Position numbers and translations under genes: made by a program. The notes below the pieces were generated by a model that did no database searches, had not been told where the DNA came from, and was given only the letters and a program-made list of their open reading frames with translations. Source: an uncultured Tenacibaculum sp. (GTDB taxonomy: Bacteria > Bacteroidota > Bacteroidia > Flavobacteriales > Flavobacteriaceae). Taken from it: a DNA stretch of 64,000 nucleotides. Location of the stretch: contig CANMIL010000009.1 of the NCBI GenBank assembly GCA_947497895.1, positions 62,001-126,000 on the forward strand, written 5' to 3'. Positions 44,482 through 53,968 of the stretch are shown here, piece by piece; the first letter of the stretch is position 1; every line of letters begins with the position of its first letter.

Positions 44482-46137
44482 CTATTGCACTGAAAAGCTA
44501 CGCTTGATGGAAACGAATTCCCCTTGTTCGGTATATCCAACAAGATTTATTTCAAATTCTCCTACTACATCTGAGGTGTAGAAGCTTATTTCATTCCTAG
44601 TTAAATCAATGTTTGGATTCCAATATAATTGGGTTCTGAAATCAGGAATTCTTTCATTTGTTATATTCTCACTATTTTGAAAAAAGTATGTTTTTCTTGG
44701 TTGGTTAGGGAGTACTTTAATTTCATGAAAATCATCTAAATTAATCAAGAAGTCATTTTTAATTGTGGTAACAATAACAATACCTTGATAAATTGTATTT
44801 CCATAAAAGTACTTGTTTTTAACAAGAGAAATGGTCTTTATTTTACGCGCATCAAAATCTAACAGATACTCGTGGTTATCTACAACCTTGCCATCAATAA
44901 TGAGAAGTGCGTTTTGATGTTTCTGATGAGTTGTTGTACTCATATTCGTAATTTTTAGTGTTTGTTTTCCATTATAATTTGAAAAACCAGCACGATCAAT
45001 AATCTCAACAAAAGTTTCTTTAACAGTTTTAAATCTGTTGTAGTCATCTAAATTATAGGTTATGTCTACTAGACTCGAGTGATCATCTTTTTTGTTTTTC
45101 TTGGTAATGCTATCTTTCTTAATAGAGTAAAAAGCATTTTCAATTTGAGAATATATACTTCTGCGATCAATAACGTTGTTGAGGTCTTCATTTAAATAAA
45201 GTTCAGGGAAATCACCATAATTATGGGATATAGGAGTGGTTTCCATTAGCTCTATTTTGTAGTCAGCTTTATTATTCTCAAGTATTTGAATATGTAATTT
45301 TTCTGTTTTTATATCGGCAACATTAAAATAGAATTCATTTTTATCATTCGTTGAGGCTGTCAGTGGTAAGCTGTTTTTATCATTGATCTTCGATAGAGAT
45401 AATTTTATACTAGAAGATATAGGTTGTTCAGAAATTACTTTTCCATGAATAATAGAGCCTCTAAGTTCTGGGAGATAGAACTTAGACGGGGTTTCTTGAG
45501 AGCTATTCAATGTTATTTTAGTATCTAATTCGAAGTTGTTTTTCTGTCGAATTGATAAAGAATATGAACCAGCTTTATTTACTAAACGATTCAAATTTAG
45601 AGTGACCTTTTCTCTTTTGTTAAAATTACTTTTATTACCCTTAAAAAGTTCGGATATGTTTGTGTTTTCCGAATGAGAAGGATGGGGATTAGAGTCTAAA
45701 TTTTTATTCGATGTTTTTAAGTTATTTGAAAATGGATTTACAATAAAAACATTTTTTTCAAAGAAAGAATTTTTGTTCATCATCCAGTTTGTATAGGCTA
45801 TAATTTTATAAGTACCAGTTTGAATGTTTTCATTAATAAAAATATCGCCATATCCTGTACCTTGGGTAAGTTTTATTTTTTGCTTGATAACACTTTGGTT
45901 ATTTGAATTTATCAAATCGAGATAAGCAATTTTACTTAACTCACTGAATTTATTATTACTTAAACAAAATACATTGTAATATAAAGTTTCACCTGTTAAA
46001 AGAAAGTCATTGTTGCTATGTACATAAATTTTTTCCTCTGGTAGCTTATCAAAGTTCAAAGAAAATGAGGCTTTAGATTGTCCAAAAGCTATAGTACAAA
46101 GCAGAATGCTTATTATAAGTATATATTTTTTTGTCAT
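44482..46137 (-). CDS. Exported MG2-like protein, copy 1
   Basis: A 551-residue exported protein with a signal peptide (MTKKYILIISILLCTIAFGQ). The first 110 mature residues form an MG2-like (macroglobulin-type) domain: EKIYVHSNNDFLLTGETLYY, then SKIAYLDLIN, GYGDIFINENIQTGTYKIIAYTNWMMN. A central region contains LPELRGSIIHGKVIS, reminiscent of carboxypeptidase-like beta-sandwiches, and a plug-like LLIIDGKVVDNHEYLLDFDARKI near residue 430. The end is IPDFRTQLYWNPN with a beta-rich tail. The start at 46137 is chosen because the duplicate has the same MTKKY N terminus; an ATG at 46161 is also possible and would overlap the upstream gene. It is the last gene of a four-gene operon with a TBDR and is probably a periplasmic or surface partner of the receptor. 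Confidence 0.82.
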   Translation of the reverse strand: MTKKYILIISILLCTIAFGQSKASFSLNFDKLPEEKIYVHSNNDFLLTGETLYYNVFCLSNNKFSELSKIAYLDLINSNNQSVIKQKIKLTQGTGYGDIFINENIQTGTYKIIAYTNWMMNKNSFFEKNVFIVNPFSNNLKTSNKNLDSNPHPSHSENTNISELFKGNKSNFNKREKVTLNLNRLVNKAGSYSLSIRQKNNFELDTKITLNSSQETPSKFYLPELRGSIIHGKVISEQPISSSIKLSLSKINDKNSLPLTASTNDKNEFYFNVADIKTEKLHIQILENNKADYKIELMETTPISHNYGDFPELYLNEDLNNVIDRRSIYSQIENAFYSIKKDSITKKNKKDDHSSLVDITYNLDDYNRFKTVKETFVEIIDRAGFSNYNGKQTLKITNMSTTTHQKHQNALLIIDGKVVDNHEYLLDFDARKIKTISLVKNKYFYGNTIYQGIVIVTTIKNDFLINLDDFHEIKVLPNQPRKTYFFQNSENITNERIPDFRTQLYWNPNIDLTRNEISFYTSDVVGEFEINLVGYTEQGEFVSIKRSFSVQ

Positions 46138-46148
46138 CTTATTAAGTT

Positions 46149-47366
46149 TTATTCGATCCAAAAATCGGGTTGAGTTATTGAACCAAAATCAGAGCAATCA
46201 CCACATTCTTTTTTCATTAAAACAAATGGTCGTATTGCAGAAGGAGGAAAATTAAGATCGCGATGTGCTAGTATCCACCCTGTATTTAGAAAGTTTAACA
46301 GCGGGGAATAGCCTGAAGGGTCGCTAATTAAAGGCTGTATTTTTTCACCACAAGTTAGAGGCTCTACGTAGTTTGTATAAGAAGTTTCAGTAATGTCGCT
46401 TCTATCAAAGAATACTCTTTTAGTATTAAGAGAAGATACTTCGAAAAAACCAATAACTTCATCGTTGCTAGGATTAGATTCAGAAACAATATTACTTGGA
46501 ATATTTCCTGTTTGAACTTGAGAAAATATATTTCCTGTATTTGAAAACTTATTTAGAAGTGAATAAAAGTTATAAGTACTTTCATTGATTACATATTGAT
46601 TTATTAAAATAGAATATCGAAGACCTATGATGTAATTATCAAGAGGAATTGATCTAATGGGGTAATTTGTAACTTTATCTTGACTTAATGTTTTGGTTTC
46701 GGTGAGCATGATTGCTTTTGATGATTTGTTACCATAACATACACCTGTGCCATCGACTTCTGGATCCTTAAGTACGTCATTAAATTCATAAGGAAAAACA
46801 CTTGAAATAACTACAATTTTATAACGTCCCCAAAGTGGAGATTTTATTTTATATGTTTCATCATATTCGTATCGATAGTAATTACCAGGGCCGTCTGAAG
46901 AAGAGCTGTTTACTCTGAAAACGACTTCTTGTAAATTGTCAATCTCATTTTGTTCAACTGTAAAATTAACATCTTCTATTTCAGACATCATTGGAAGTTT
47001 TTCATTTGATGAAACATAGCTTTTGCCTTCCTCGGTTTTAATTTTTAGAGTATATGATCTATTGGCTTGCGCGGCAAACTCTTCTGTAGATATGTATTCA
47101 CCATCTTCATGCTCTTGAAAACTATAAGTGGTTCCTAAATCATTAACTATTTCTACAATAGCGTTTTTTTCGGGTTCTATATCAGTAATATCTATTGGTG
47201 TTGTTTGAGATAATTTTATAGTATGTTTTTTCAATTGATTAGTTATAATACAACTTACTACTAATTTACTTTCATATGCTTCTGATTTGAAATCAAAAGG
47301 TTCAATGCAACTATTCGTTACAAAAATTAGTAGAATTATATAAAAGTATTTTATATGTTTTTTCAT
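46149..47366 (-). CDS. DUF4249 lipoprotein, copy 1
   Basis: A 405-residue lipoprotein: signal MKKHIKYFYIILLIFVTNSC with lipobox TNSC-IEP. The DUF4249 pattern is visible: KLVVSCIITNQLKKHTIKLSQT, then NAIVEIVNDLGTTYSF, YTLKIKTEEGKSY, YRYEYDETYKI and the Cys-rich end KKECGDCS with FWIE at the terminus. DUF4249 proteins commonly follow TonB-dependent receptors in this phylum and are presumed surface or periplasmic binding partners. Here the gene follows a TBDR by 6 bases. The function is otherwise unknown. Confidence 0.9.
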   Translation of the reverse strand: MKKHIKYFYIILLIFVTNSCIEPFDFKSEAYESKLVVSCIITNQLKKHTIKLSQTTPIDITDIEPEKNAIVEIVNDLGTTYSFQEHEDGEYISTEEFAAQANRSYTLKIKTEEGKSYVSSNEKLPMMSEIEDVNFTVEQNEIDNLQEVVFRVNSSSSDGPGNYYRYEYDETYKIKSPLWGRYKIVVISSVFPYEFNDVLKDPEVDGTGVCYGNKSSKAIMLTETKTLSQDKVTNYPIRSIPLDNYIIGLRYSILINQYVINESTYNFYSLLNKFSNTGNIFSQVQTGNIPSNIVSESNPSNDEVIGFFEVSSLNTKRVFFDRSDITETSYTNYVEPLTCGEKIQPLISDPSGYSPLLNFLNTGWILAHRDLNFPPSAIRPFVLMKKECGDCSDFGSITQPDFWIE

Positions 47367-47372
47367 AACTGA

Positions 47373-50120
47373 TTAAAATTTAAAGTTATAGGTGATTGTG
47401 GGGATTGGTCTAGAGAAAATTGAACTTTGGTATGCTTCAACATTTCCAGAGTCAGATGTTTGAAAGAACACTGAATAAGGGTTGTTTCTTCCAAGTACAT
47501 TGTAAACCGAAATATTCCAGAAGCTATGAGCAAATTTCTTAATCTTGTGGTTTCCTTCAATGTTTATTCCAATATCTAATCTATAGTAGTCAGGTATTCT
47601 AAATTGATTTCTATTACTGTAGGTTAAGTATTCTACATCTCTAATAGTAAATCTACCTGTAGGATAGGTTATTGGTCTACCTGTTTGATAAGTAAAGTTG
47701 GTTGAAAGACTATATCGTTTGGTAAACTTATAATTCAAGACAAGGTTTACATCATGGGGTTTGTCATAATTCGTTGGGAAAAATTCTCCGTTATTAACTC
47801 GTTCTTCTCTAAAAATACTATTAAGTTGAATTAATGATCGAGAATAACTGTATCCGAGCCAACCATTTAGCCTACCTGAGTTCTTTTTTAATAAAAGTTC
47901 AACACCATATGATTTTCCATTTCCTTGAATTACTTGGGTTTCAACTTCGTCATTTAGCAAAAGAGTAGCTCCCACCTTATAATCGAGTAAGTTTTTATAT
48001 TTTTTATAATATCCTTCTATACTCATTTCATATTCATCATCATTAAAGTTCTTAAATAGTCCTAACGATACTTGAGAACCTTCCTGTGGTTTAATGTTCG
48101 TATCGGAAAGTCGCCATGTATCCACAGGAGTCGCTGTAGTATTGTTGTTTAAACGATGTATGTATTGAAATGATTTGTTGAAACTGGCTTTTAGAGATAA
48201 ACTTTCGCTGAGTTCATATCTAGTAGCGAACCTATAGCTTAATCCATTATAAGTTTGAAAAACTTCATTATTTCCATACTCAGTGGAATTTACTAGAGTC
48301 GATTGGTTTTTAGGACTATTAGCTTCATATTCTCTTTGAGTTGAAGGACCTAGAGCTAAATACTGATTAAATCTTAAACCTACGTTGAAATTTAATTTTG
48401 GGCTAATGTTAATTTCGTCTGATACAAACAAGCCATTTTCAAGAGCTCTTTCGTCTTGTATCATTAAAGGAATGACTTCTGAATTATTTCCATTTGGAAT
48501 TATCGTCCCTGGATTTATATTATAAAGTTTCGATTCCAAACCATAAGTAAATTTATGAGTTTTAGAATAGTCATACTTCATTTTTAGCTTTAAGTTAGTT
48601 TCGTTTATTTTATAATTAAGGTGAAAACCATTGGTGGTATTTTCATTTTGGTAGTCAATATCAAAACCATAACTACTGTTTGATAGAATCAAGTTCCCAT
48701 AATTTTTTTCATTGAATCGATGTTTCCAATTTAAGGAGAACATAGTATTTCCATATGTATTTATGGTATCTGAAGCTATTTGATATTTATCATAACTATA
48801 GTATCCAGTAAGTTTTAACGTGTTTTTGTCGTTAATTTTGTGAGTGTATTTTCCAATAACATCATGAAAAGAAACACTACTTTTATTAAAATCTTTATTA
48901 TCTATTAATCCTAATACCCAATCAGAGTATGTACTTCTTACTCCAAGGTTTAAACCAGATTTATCTTTTATAATAGGAATTTCTAGATTAACATTTCCTG
49001 TTACAGGTCCAATAGAGACTTCGCCCTTGAATTTTTTATCACTTGGATTCTTGGTACTAATATCAAAAACTGATGAAAGTCTACCTCCATATTCTGAGGG
49101 GATATTTCCGGTATATACTTTTAAATTATTTGTAGTGAATGGATTAATAGATGAGAATAATCCTAAGAAATGCGTAGGGTTATAAATGACTCCATCATCT
49201 AATAAAAATAAGTTTTGATCTACTTTACCACCTCTAACATTGACTCCTTCAGAACCTTCTCCTGTGGATTTTATAGCAGGAAGCGTAGCAGCTACTTTTA
49301 AAATATCTCTTTCTCCTAATACTAATGGGATATTCTTAATCTCTTGCGCTTTAATCTGGCTAATACCAGCAATTGTTTGTTTAATATTTCTACTTTTATT
49401 CGCAGTTATGATAACTTCTTCTAATTCTTCTGATTTTGGATTGATAGAAATATTTAATTTACCATTTCCATAAAGAATAAGATTTCTTTGTTCAATTTCG
49501 AAACCGACGAATGATGATTCTATAGTATTTTTACCATAAGGAAGCTTTAGAGAATAGTAACCGTTTTTGTTCGTTGTAGTATAAATGTTTTTCTCTCTCT
49601 CAACTATAGTTACACCTTCGATGGGGGTACCATTTTTGTCGTTTTTCACATAACCTGATAAGATGTAATTAGGTTGTTTAACATCCTGTTCTTTACCTAT
49701 TTTTAAATATGAAGATTCTCCATTTAAATCGGTATCCACTAAAATAGGGACGGAGCTATTACTAGGTAAATTGGTATTCGATTTAGCATATTTCGGAGGT
49801 TTTTTAATTAAATTACCATTGGTAAGAATTATACTATGTTGGTCGAGTATGTAATAGTTGATTTTGCTATTGTCAAATAATGTATATAAAACCTTTTTAA
49901 TGTTAGCGTTTTCTAAATTAAAGTTCATTGGTCTTTTATCGAGCCATTTGTCAAGAAAGTAAAACTTGTAATTACTTTTTTCTTCAATTAACTCTATTAT
50001 TTGTGTTTTAGTTAAATTTTTAACATCCAAAGAAATGCTTAGCTCTTTCTCTTGGGATAATACGGGGATTGTCACAATCAAAATAATGATTGTGATTAAT
50101 TTTTTTATAAAAGTTGGCAT
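47373..50120 (-). CDS. STN-containing TonB-dependent receptor, copy 1
   Basis: A 915-residue outer-membrane receptor. Order: signal peptide (1-22); STN domain (about 27-100, with KNLTKTQIIELIEEKSNYKF); a carboxypeptidase-like regulatory domain (about 150-235, YILSGYVKNDKNGTPIEGVTI); plug (about 236-360, including ISQIKAQEIKNIPLVLGERD and GVNVRGGKVDQNLFLLDDG); a 22-strand-type barrel ending in SRPIPTITYNFKF with a terminal Phe. An STN domain in an outer-membrane receptor often signals to an anti-sigma factor, but no sigma/anti-sigma pair is seen nearby. Ligand unknown; the DUF4249 and MG2-like partners suggest a peptide or protein-derived substrate, as inference only. Confidence 0.93.
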   Translation of the reverse strand: MPTFIKKLITIIILIVTIPVLSQEKELSISLDVKNLTKTQIIELIEEKSNYKFYFLDKWLDKRPMNFNLENANIKKVLYTLFDNSKINYYILDQHSIILTNGNLIKKPPKYAKSNTNLPSNSSVPILVDTDLNGESSYLKIGKEQDVKQPNYILSGYVKNDKNGTPIEGVTIVEREKNIYTTTNKNGYYSLKLPYGKNTIESSFVGFEIEQRNLILYGNGKLNISINPKSEELEEVIITANKSRNIKQTIAGISQIKAQEIKNIPLVLGERDILKVAATLPAIKSTGEGSEGVNVRGGKVDQNLFLLDDGVIYNPTHFLGLFSSINPFTTNNLKVYTGNIPSEYGGRLSSVFDISTKNPSDKKFKGEVSIGPVTGNVNLEIPIIKDKSGLNLGVRSTYSDWVLGLIDNKDFNKSSVSFHDVIGKYTHKINDKNTLKLTGYYSYDKYQIASDTINTYGNTMFSLNWKHRFNEKNYGNLILSNSSYGFDIDYQNENTTNGFHLNYKINETNLKLKMKYDYSKTHKFTYGLESKLYNINPGTIIPNGNNSEVIPLMIQDERALENGLFVSDEINISPKLNFNVGLRFNQYLALGPSTQREYEANSPKNQSTLVNSTEYGNNEVFQTYNGLSYRFATRYELSESLSLKASFNKSFQYIHRLNNNTTATPVDTWRLSDTNIKPQEGSQVSLGLFKNFNDDEYEMSIEGYYKKYKNLLDYKVGATLLLNDEVETQVIQGNGKSYGVELLLKKNSGRLNGWLGYSYSRSLIQLNSIFREERVNNGEFFPTNYDKPHDVNLVLNYKFTKRYSLSTNFTYQTGRPITYPTGRFTIRDVEYLTYSNRNQFRIPDYYRLDIGINIEGNHKIKKFAHSFWNISVYNVLGRNNPYSVFFQTSDSGNVEAYQSSIFSRPIPTITYNFKF

Positions 50121-50129
50121 TTTTACTAC

Positions 50130-50819
50130 TTAAAGACGGTTCATTAACTTGGAAACAAAGGCGACGAAGTTACTTTTCTGTAATCGCTTGTTAGTTTTGA
50201 AATGTTCTGAAATGATTTGTTTTTTATCGGGGAAAATGTTCATAAAGTCTTTTTTAGATTCTATTTCATGATATTGATTATCATGTAGAAGAAAAAAACG
50301 ATCTTTCTTTTTTTTAAATACGTGATGGACGAAATTTAGGTTTTTCTTCTCTTTAGAAAATTTCTTATGTTTTTTAAGGATTGAAAAATTATCAGAGGAA
50401 ACAATTTCTTCTAAAAAACCATATTCATCAGAAAAAGTATTTATAAACTTAGAGTTGTTCATTTTGAAAAACTGAATTCTCTGTTTTTCAGGAACAATAG
50501 CAATTGCTTCACTCTTATTGCTAATTCTAACAATAACGATGTCATTAACGATGTCATATTTTAGTTCAGTATTAAAAAACAGGTCGCCTCGATAATGAAT
50601 ACTTCCTTTTACAAATTCATCTTTAAGGAAGAAATTATGATTGTTTTTTGTGATTTTTCGGTATTGTTCTTCGAAAACATCTCCATAGCTTAAGTTAGTG
50701 TTATAAGCTCCTAAAGTTTCATCAAAAGAAGAGTAAATTTCGGAGACATTGTTGCTGTTCTGACATGTACCCGCGGAGACGAGTCCCACTAAGGAACAGG
50801 CTAGTAGTAGTTTTTTCAT
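50130..50819 (-). CDS. Small exported protein of TBDR operon, copy 1
   Basis: A 229-residue protein with a signal peptide (MKKLLLACSLVGLVSAGTCQ). It is basic and Lys-rich in the second half (KKHKKFSKEKKN, KKKKDRF), with conserved blocks shared with the duplicate at 56726-57421: SYGDVFEEQYRK, HYRGDLFF, LKYDIVNDIVIV, and a terminal FVSKLMNRL. No named domain is recognised. It is the first gene of the operon, 9 bases before the TBDR, so it is likely to act with it in the periplasm. Confidence 0.72.
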   Translation of the reverse strand: MKKLLLACSLVGLVSAGTCQNSNNVSEIYSSFDETLGAYNTNLSYGDVFEEQYRKITKNNHNFFLKDEFVKGSIHYRGDLFFNTELKYDIVNDIVIVRISNKSEAIAIVPEKQRIQFFKMNNSKFINTFSDEYGFLEEIVSSDNFSILKKHKKFSKEKKNLNFVHHVFKKKKDRFFLLHDNQYHEIESKKDFMNIFPDKKQIISEHFKTNKRLQKSNFVAFVSKLMNRL

Positions 50820-50884
50820 TGGTATAGTAGTTTTTCACTTAAAAAGTGGTTAGTTTGGTGATGTCAAGATATTATAATTTTTTA

Positions 50885-50915
50885 CAAAAAATAGTTAAAA
50901 TTGATTTTTAAACAA
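50885..50915 (-). promoter_or_regulatory. Weak promoter candidate for operon copy 1
   Basis: On the minus strand, TTG (50915-50913), a 19-base spacer and TATTTTTTG (50893-50885) approximate the flavobacterial -33/-7 pattern, with one extra base in the -7 element. The operon starts 66 bases further. The equivalent region of the duplicate (about 57480-57510) is similar in sequence but lacks the TTTG end. Confidence 0.28.
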
Positions 50916-51038
50916 GCTTTATTTAGATTAGTTAAGTTTTTTTAAGCCTGTTTTTAAGTATTATTAACTATTGTAATTTGAATTTAAAATGTAGTTGTTT
51001 TTTACTCTATGTGAGTACAATGAAAAGTTCTTAAATTT

Positions 51039-51069
51039 AAAAACAAGGACTTTAAGTCCTTGTTTTTTA
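51039..51069 (-). terminator. Terminator of the second DUF4249/TBDR operon
   Basis: The hairpin AAAACAAGGACTT / AAGTCCTTGTTTT is identical to the one at 44451-44480. Together with the protein order, this shows that the duplicated segment included the 3' terminator. Confidence 0.9.
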
Positions 51070-52746
51070 TTATTGCACTGAAAAGGTGCGCTTGAGGGAG
51101 ACAAATCTACCCTGTTGAGTATATCCAACAAGGTCTATTTCGAATTCACCAGTAACATCCGATGTAAAAAAAGTTATTTCTTTTTTATTGATATCAACAT
51201 TTGGGTTCCAATAAAGTTGAGTTCTAAAGTCAGGAATTCTTTTGTTGCTAATACCTTTAGCATCTTGAAAGAAGTATATTTTTTCTGGTTGTACAGGAGT
51301 AACTTTAAAATTGTTTCTATTTGTTAATGACGAACTAAAATCTTTTTTAAAGGTTTTTACAACGGCAATACCTTGATAGAGAGCATTACCATAAAAGTAT
51401 TTATCCGTTACTATTGAAATAGATTGAATTTTTCTTGCATCAAAGTTCAATAGGTCTTCATGATTATCTAATAAGTATCCATCCACAATTACTAATGAAG
51501 ATAAAAACTTTAGAACCTCATATGTTTCGGGGTTGGTAATACTCAATTCATATTTACCATTATTTTTACTAAATCCAGCGCCTGGAATTACCTCGACGAA
51601 TGTTTCTCTGACTGTTTTAAATCGTTTGAAATCGTCCAAAACATAGGTTTTACTAATGCGATCTAATAGAGTGTTATTATCAGGCTTTACCATCAAGCTG
51701 TCTCTCTTAACAGAAAAGAAAGCATTTTCAATTTGAGAGTATAGGTTTTTATCTTTGATGGTCTGATTTAGTTCATCACTAAGATATAATTCTGGGAAAT
51801 TATTGAATTTACAATCTATATTTTCGTTAGAATCTAAAGTGATATTAAATTGATCTCGATCTTTGTCGTGTATTTGAATTGATACGTTTTTGGTATCTAA
51901 ATTTGAAATATTAAAATAAAATGTACCATTTTCATTCGTAACAGCGGACATCGGTAGATCAAGGTTTTCACTACATAGTGAAAGCTTAATATCGGATACG
52001 GATAGTGAAGGAGAAGTTGTAGTTATTTTTCCTTGAATTATTGAGCCTCTTAGTTCTGGTAAGTAAATGTTATTTTTAATTTTAGTTTGAGTAGAAGATT
52101 CTTCGTTCTGAGGAAGTTTAAAGCTATTCTTCTTTTTTATAGAAATAGAAAAGATTCCATTGAGATTAGAAAAATCTTTTGAGAAATTAAGTTTAACTTT
52201 TTCTCGTTTAGAATACACCGTTTTATCATTTTGAAAAGAGATACCGTCTTGTGCCGATTCATAAGAAATAGCATTTGTGTTATCTATATTACTATTGATC
52301 AAACTACCCGTTTTTAGTTTTTTAGAAAAGGGGTTTACAATAAAGATATTCTTAGAAAATATTTGGTTTTTATTAAGCATCCATTTTGTATAAACGGCAA
52401 GTTTATAAGTTCCTGTAGCAATGTCAGTATTGATAAAAATATCTCCAGAGCCAGTTCCATCTTCTAAATTAATAGATTGCTTTATCATACTCTGATTATT
52501 ACTATTGATTAATTCAATATGGGCAATCTTACTATATGGACTCATTTGGTTAAGGTTGTCCAAGCAATAAACGGAATAGTATAGAGTTTCACCCGTTAGT
52601 AAAAAGTCGTTGTTATTATGAACGAACACCTTCTCAGTTGGTAAATCACCGAGCTTGTTATTAAAGTTTTGCTTCGATTGAGCCTTTATAAGCTGAAATA
52701 GAAGCAAGAAAATAATTAATGTATATTTTTTAGTCATAGTTTCCAT
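51070..52746 (-). CDS. Exported MG2-like protein, copy 2
   Basis: A 558-residue paralogue of the gene at 44482-46137. It has a signal peptide (MTKKYTLIIFLLLFQLIKAQ after an optional METM start; the ATG at 52737 may be the true start). The MG2-like domain (EKVFVHNNNDFLLTGETLYY), LPELRGSIIQGKI, a region ending in IPDFRTQLYWNPN and the closing FVSLKRTFSVQ are all shared with copy 1. The central part (about 150-400) is more diverged than the ends. It is the last gene of the second operon, one base after the DUF4249 stop. Confidence 0.82.
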   Translation of the reverse strand: METMTKKYTLIIFLLLFQLIKAQSKQNFNNKLGDLPTEKVFVHNNNDFLLTGETLYYSVYCLDNLNQMSPYSKIAHIELINSNNQSMIKQSINLEDGTGSGDIFINTDIATGTYKLAVYTKWMLNKNQIFSKNIFIVNPFSKKLKTGSLINSNIDNTNAISYESAQDGISFQNDKTVYSKREKVKLNFSKDFSNLNGIFSISIKKKNSFKLPQNEESSTQTKIKNNIYLPELRGSIIQGKITTTSPSLSVSDIKLSLCSENLDLPMSAVTNENGTFYFNISNLDTKNVSIQIHDKDRDQFNITLDSNENIDCKFNNFPELYLSDELNQTIKDKNLYSQIENAFFSVKRDSLMVKPDNNTLLDRISKTYVLDDFKRFKTVRETFVEVIPGAGFSKNNGKYELSITNPETYEVLKFLSSLVIVDGYLLDNHEDLLNFDARKIQSISIVTDKYFYGNALYQGIAVVKTFKKDFSSSLTNRNNFKVTPVQPEKIYFFQDAKGISNKRIPDFRTQLYWNPNVDINKKEITFFTSDVTGEFEIDLVGYTQQGRFVSLKRTFSVQ

Positions 52747-52747
52747 T

Positions 52748-53962
52748 TTATTCTATCCAAAAATCAGGAGGAGATACTGGGCCAAGCACGCTGCAATCGC
52801 CGCAAATTTTCCTTGCCAAAAGATAAGGTCTACCTGGAGGAGGTATAGGTACATCAGGTGGAGATTGATAGATCCAACCAGCTTCGAGTAGCTCTAATAG
52901 AGGAGAACTACCATCACGATCTTCAATTAAAGGATTCGGACGGTCGGTGCAACTTAAAGGCACTGGATAGTTTAAATACGATAAGTTGGTAATTTCGTTT
53001 CTGTTAATAAATATTCTTTTCTTGTTAATCGATGAAACCTCAAAAAATCCAAGAACTTTATTTTGATCAGGATCAATATCTGCTTTTATGTTACTTGGTA
53101 CATTTCCAACTTGTATTTGAGAGAAGACATTGTCTGGGTTCGAAAATTTATCTAAAAGTGTATAATAATCATAAGTATTCTTATTCAATACGTATTGTTT
53201 AACCAAGATAGAATATCGAAGACCAATTCTGTAACTATCAAGTGGTATTTTGCGAACCGGTATATTTATTACCTTATCTTCATCTAGACCATAGGTTTCT
53301 GATAAAATAATTTCATGTGATAGGTTGTTTTCATAACAAATACCCGTGCCATCAATTTCAGGTACTTTATCTACAAGTCTAAACTCATAAGGAGGAGTAT
53401 CAGAAACTACTTCTAGTTTTTTAGGGCTCCAGATATTTGTTCTTATTTTAAAAGTTTCATCATACTCGTATCGATAATAATTTCCTTCATTTGGAGTGGT
53501 AATACTATTTACTCTGAAAACAAAGTCAGGAGTATCACTGTCCTCATTAGGCTCTATAGCACCATTAATTTCTTCAATTTCGGAAAGAGAAGGTAATTTC
53601 TCAGTAGAAGATGTAAAGGAATTGCCATCTGCTGTTCGTATTTTTAATGCGTACGATTTATTCGTTAGCGCTGCAAATTGAGACGATGAGGTATAAATTC
53701 CGTTTTCTTCCTCTACAAAATTGTAGGTAATACCATCGTTATCAATTATAGAAACGGAGGCATTTCTTACGGGATCAAGTTTGGTAGAGTCTATAGGTAT
53801 TGTCCTCGAAAGTTCAATTGAATGCTTTTTGAATTCATTGGTCAAAATTGATCTAACAACTAAATTGTTTTCATAGGTGTTTGAACTGAATTCGATAGGT
53901 TCAACGCAACCATTAATAAAAATAGTTAGAATCAAACAAAACATTATAATGTAGTTTTTCAT
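52748..53962 (-). CDS. DUF4249 lipoprotein, copy 2
   Basis: A 404-residue lipoprotein paralogous to 46149-47366. The signal has lipobox INGC-VEP. NLVVRSILTNEFKKHSIELSR, YRYEYDETFKI, the Cys-rich RKICGDCS and the terminal PPDFWIE are shared. The loop around residues 150-220 and the C-terminal Pro-rich stretch (PPDVPIPPPGRPY) differ from copy 1, so the exposed parts may have changed specificity. It lies 6 bases after the TBDR. Confidence 0.9.
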   Translation of the reverse strand: MKNYIIMFCLILTIFINGCVEPIEFSSNTYENNLVVRSILTNEFKKHSIELSRTIPIDSTKLDPVRNASVSIIDNDGITYNFVEEENGIYTSSSQFAALTNKSYALKIRTADGNSFTSSTEKLPSLSEIEEINGAIEPNEDSDTPDFVFRVNSITTPNEGNYYRYEYDETFKIRTNIWSPKKLEVVSDTPPYEFRLVDKVPEIDGTGICYENNLSHEIILSETYGLDEDKVINIPVRKIPLDSYRIGLRYSILVKQYVLNKNTYDYYTLLDKFSNPDNVFSQIQVGNVPSNIKADIDPDQNKVLGFFEVSSINKKRIFINRNEITNLSYLNYPVPLSCTDRPNPLIEDRDGSSPLLELLEAGWIYQSPPDVPIPPPGRPYLLARKICGDCSVLGPVSPPDFWIE

Positions 53963-53968
53963 AATTCT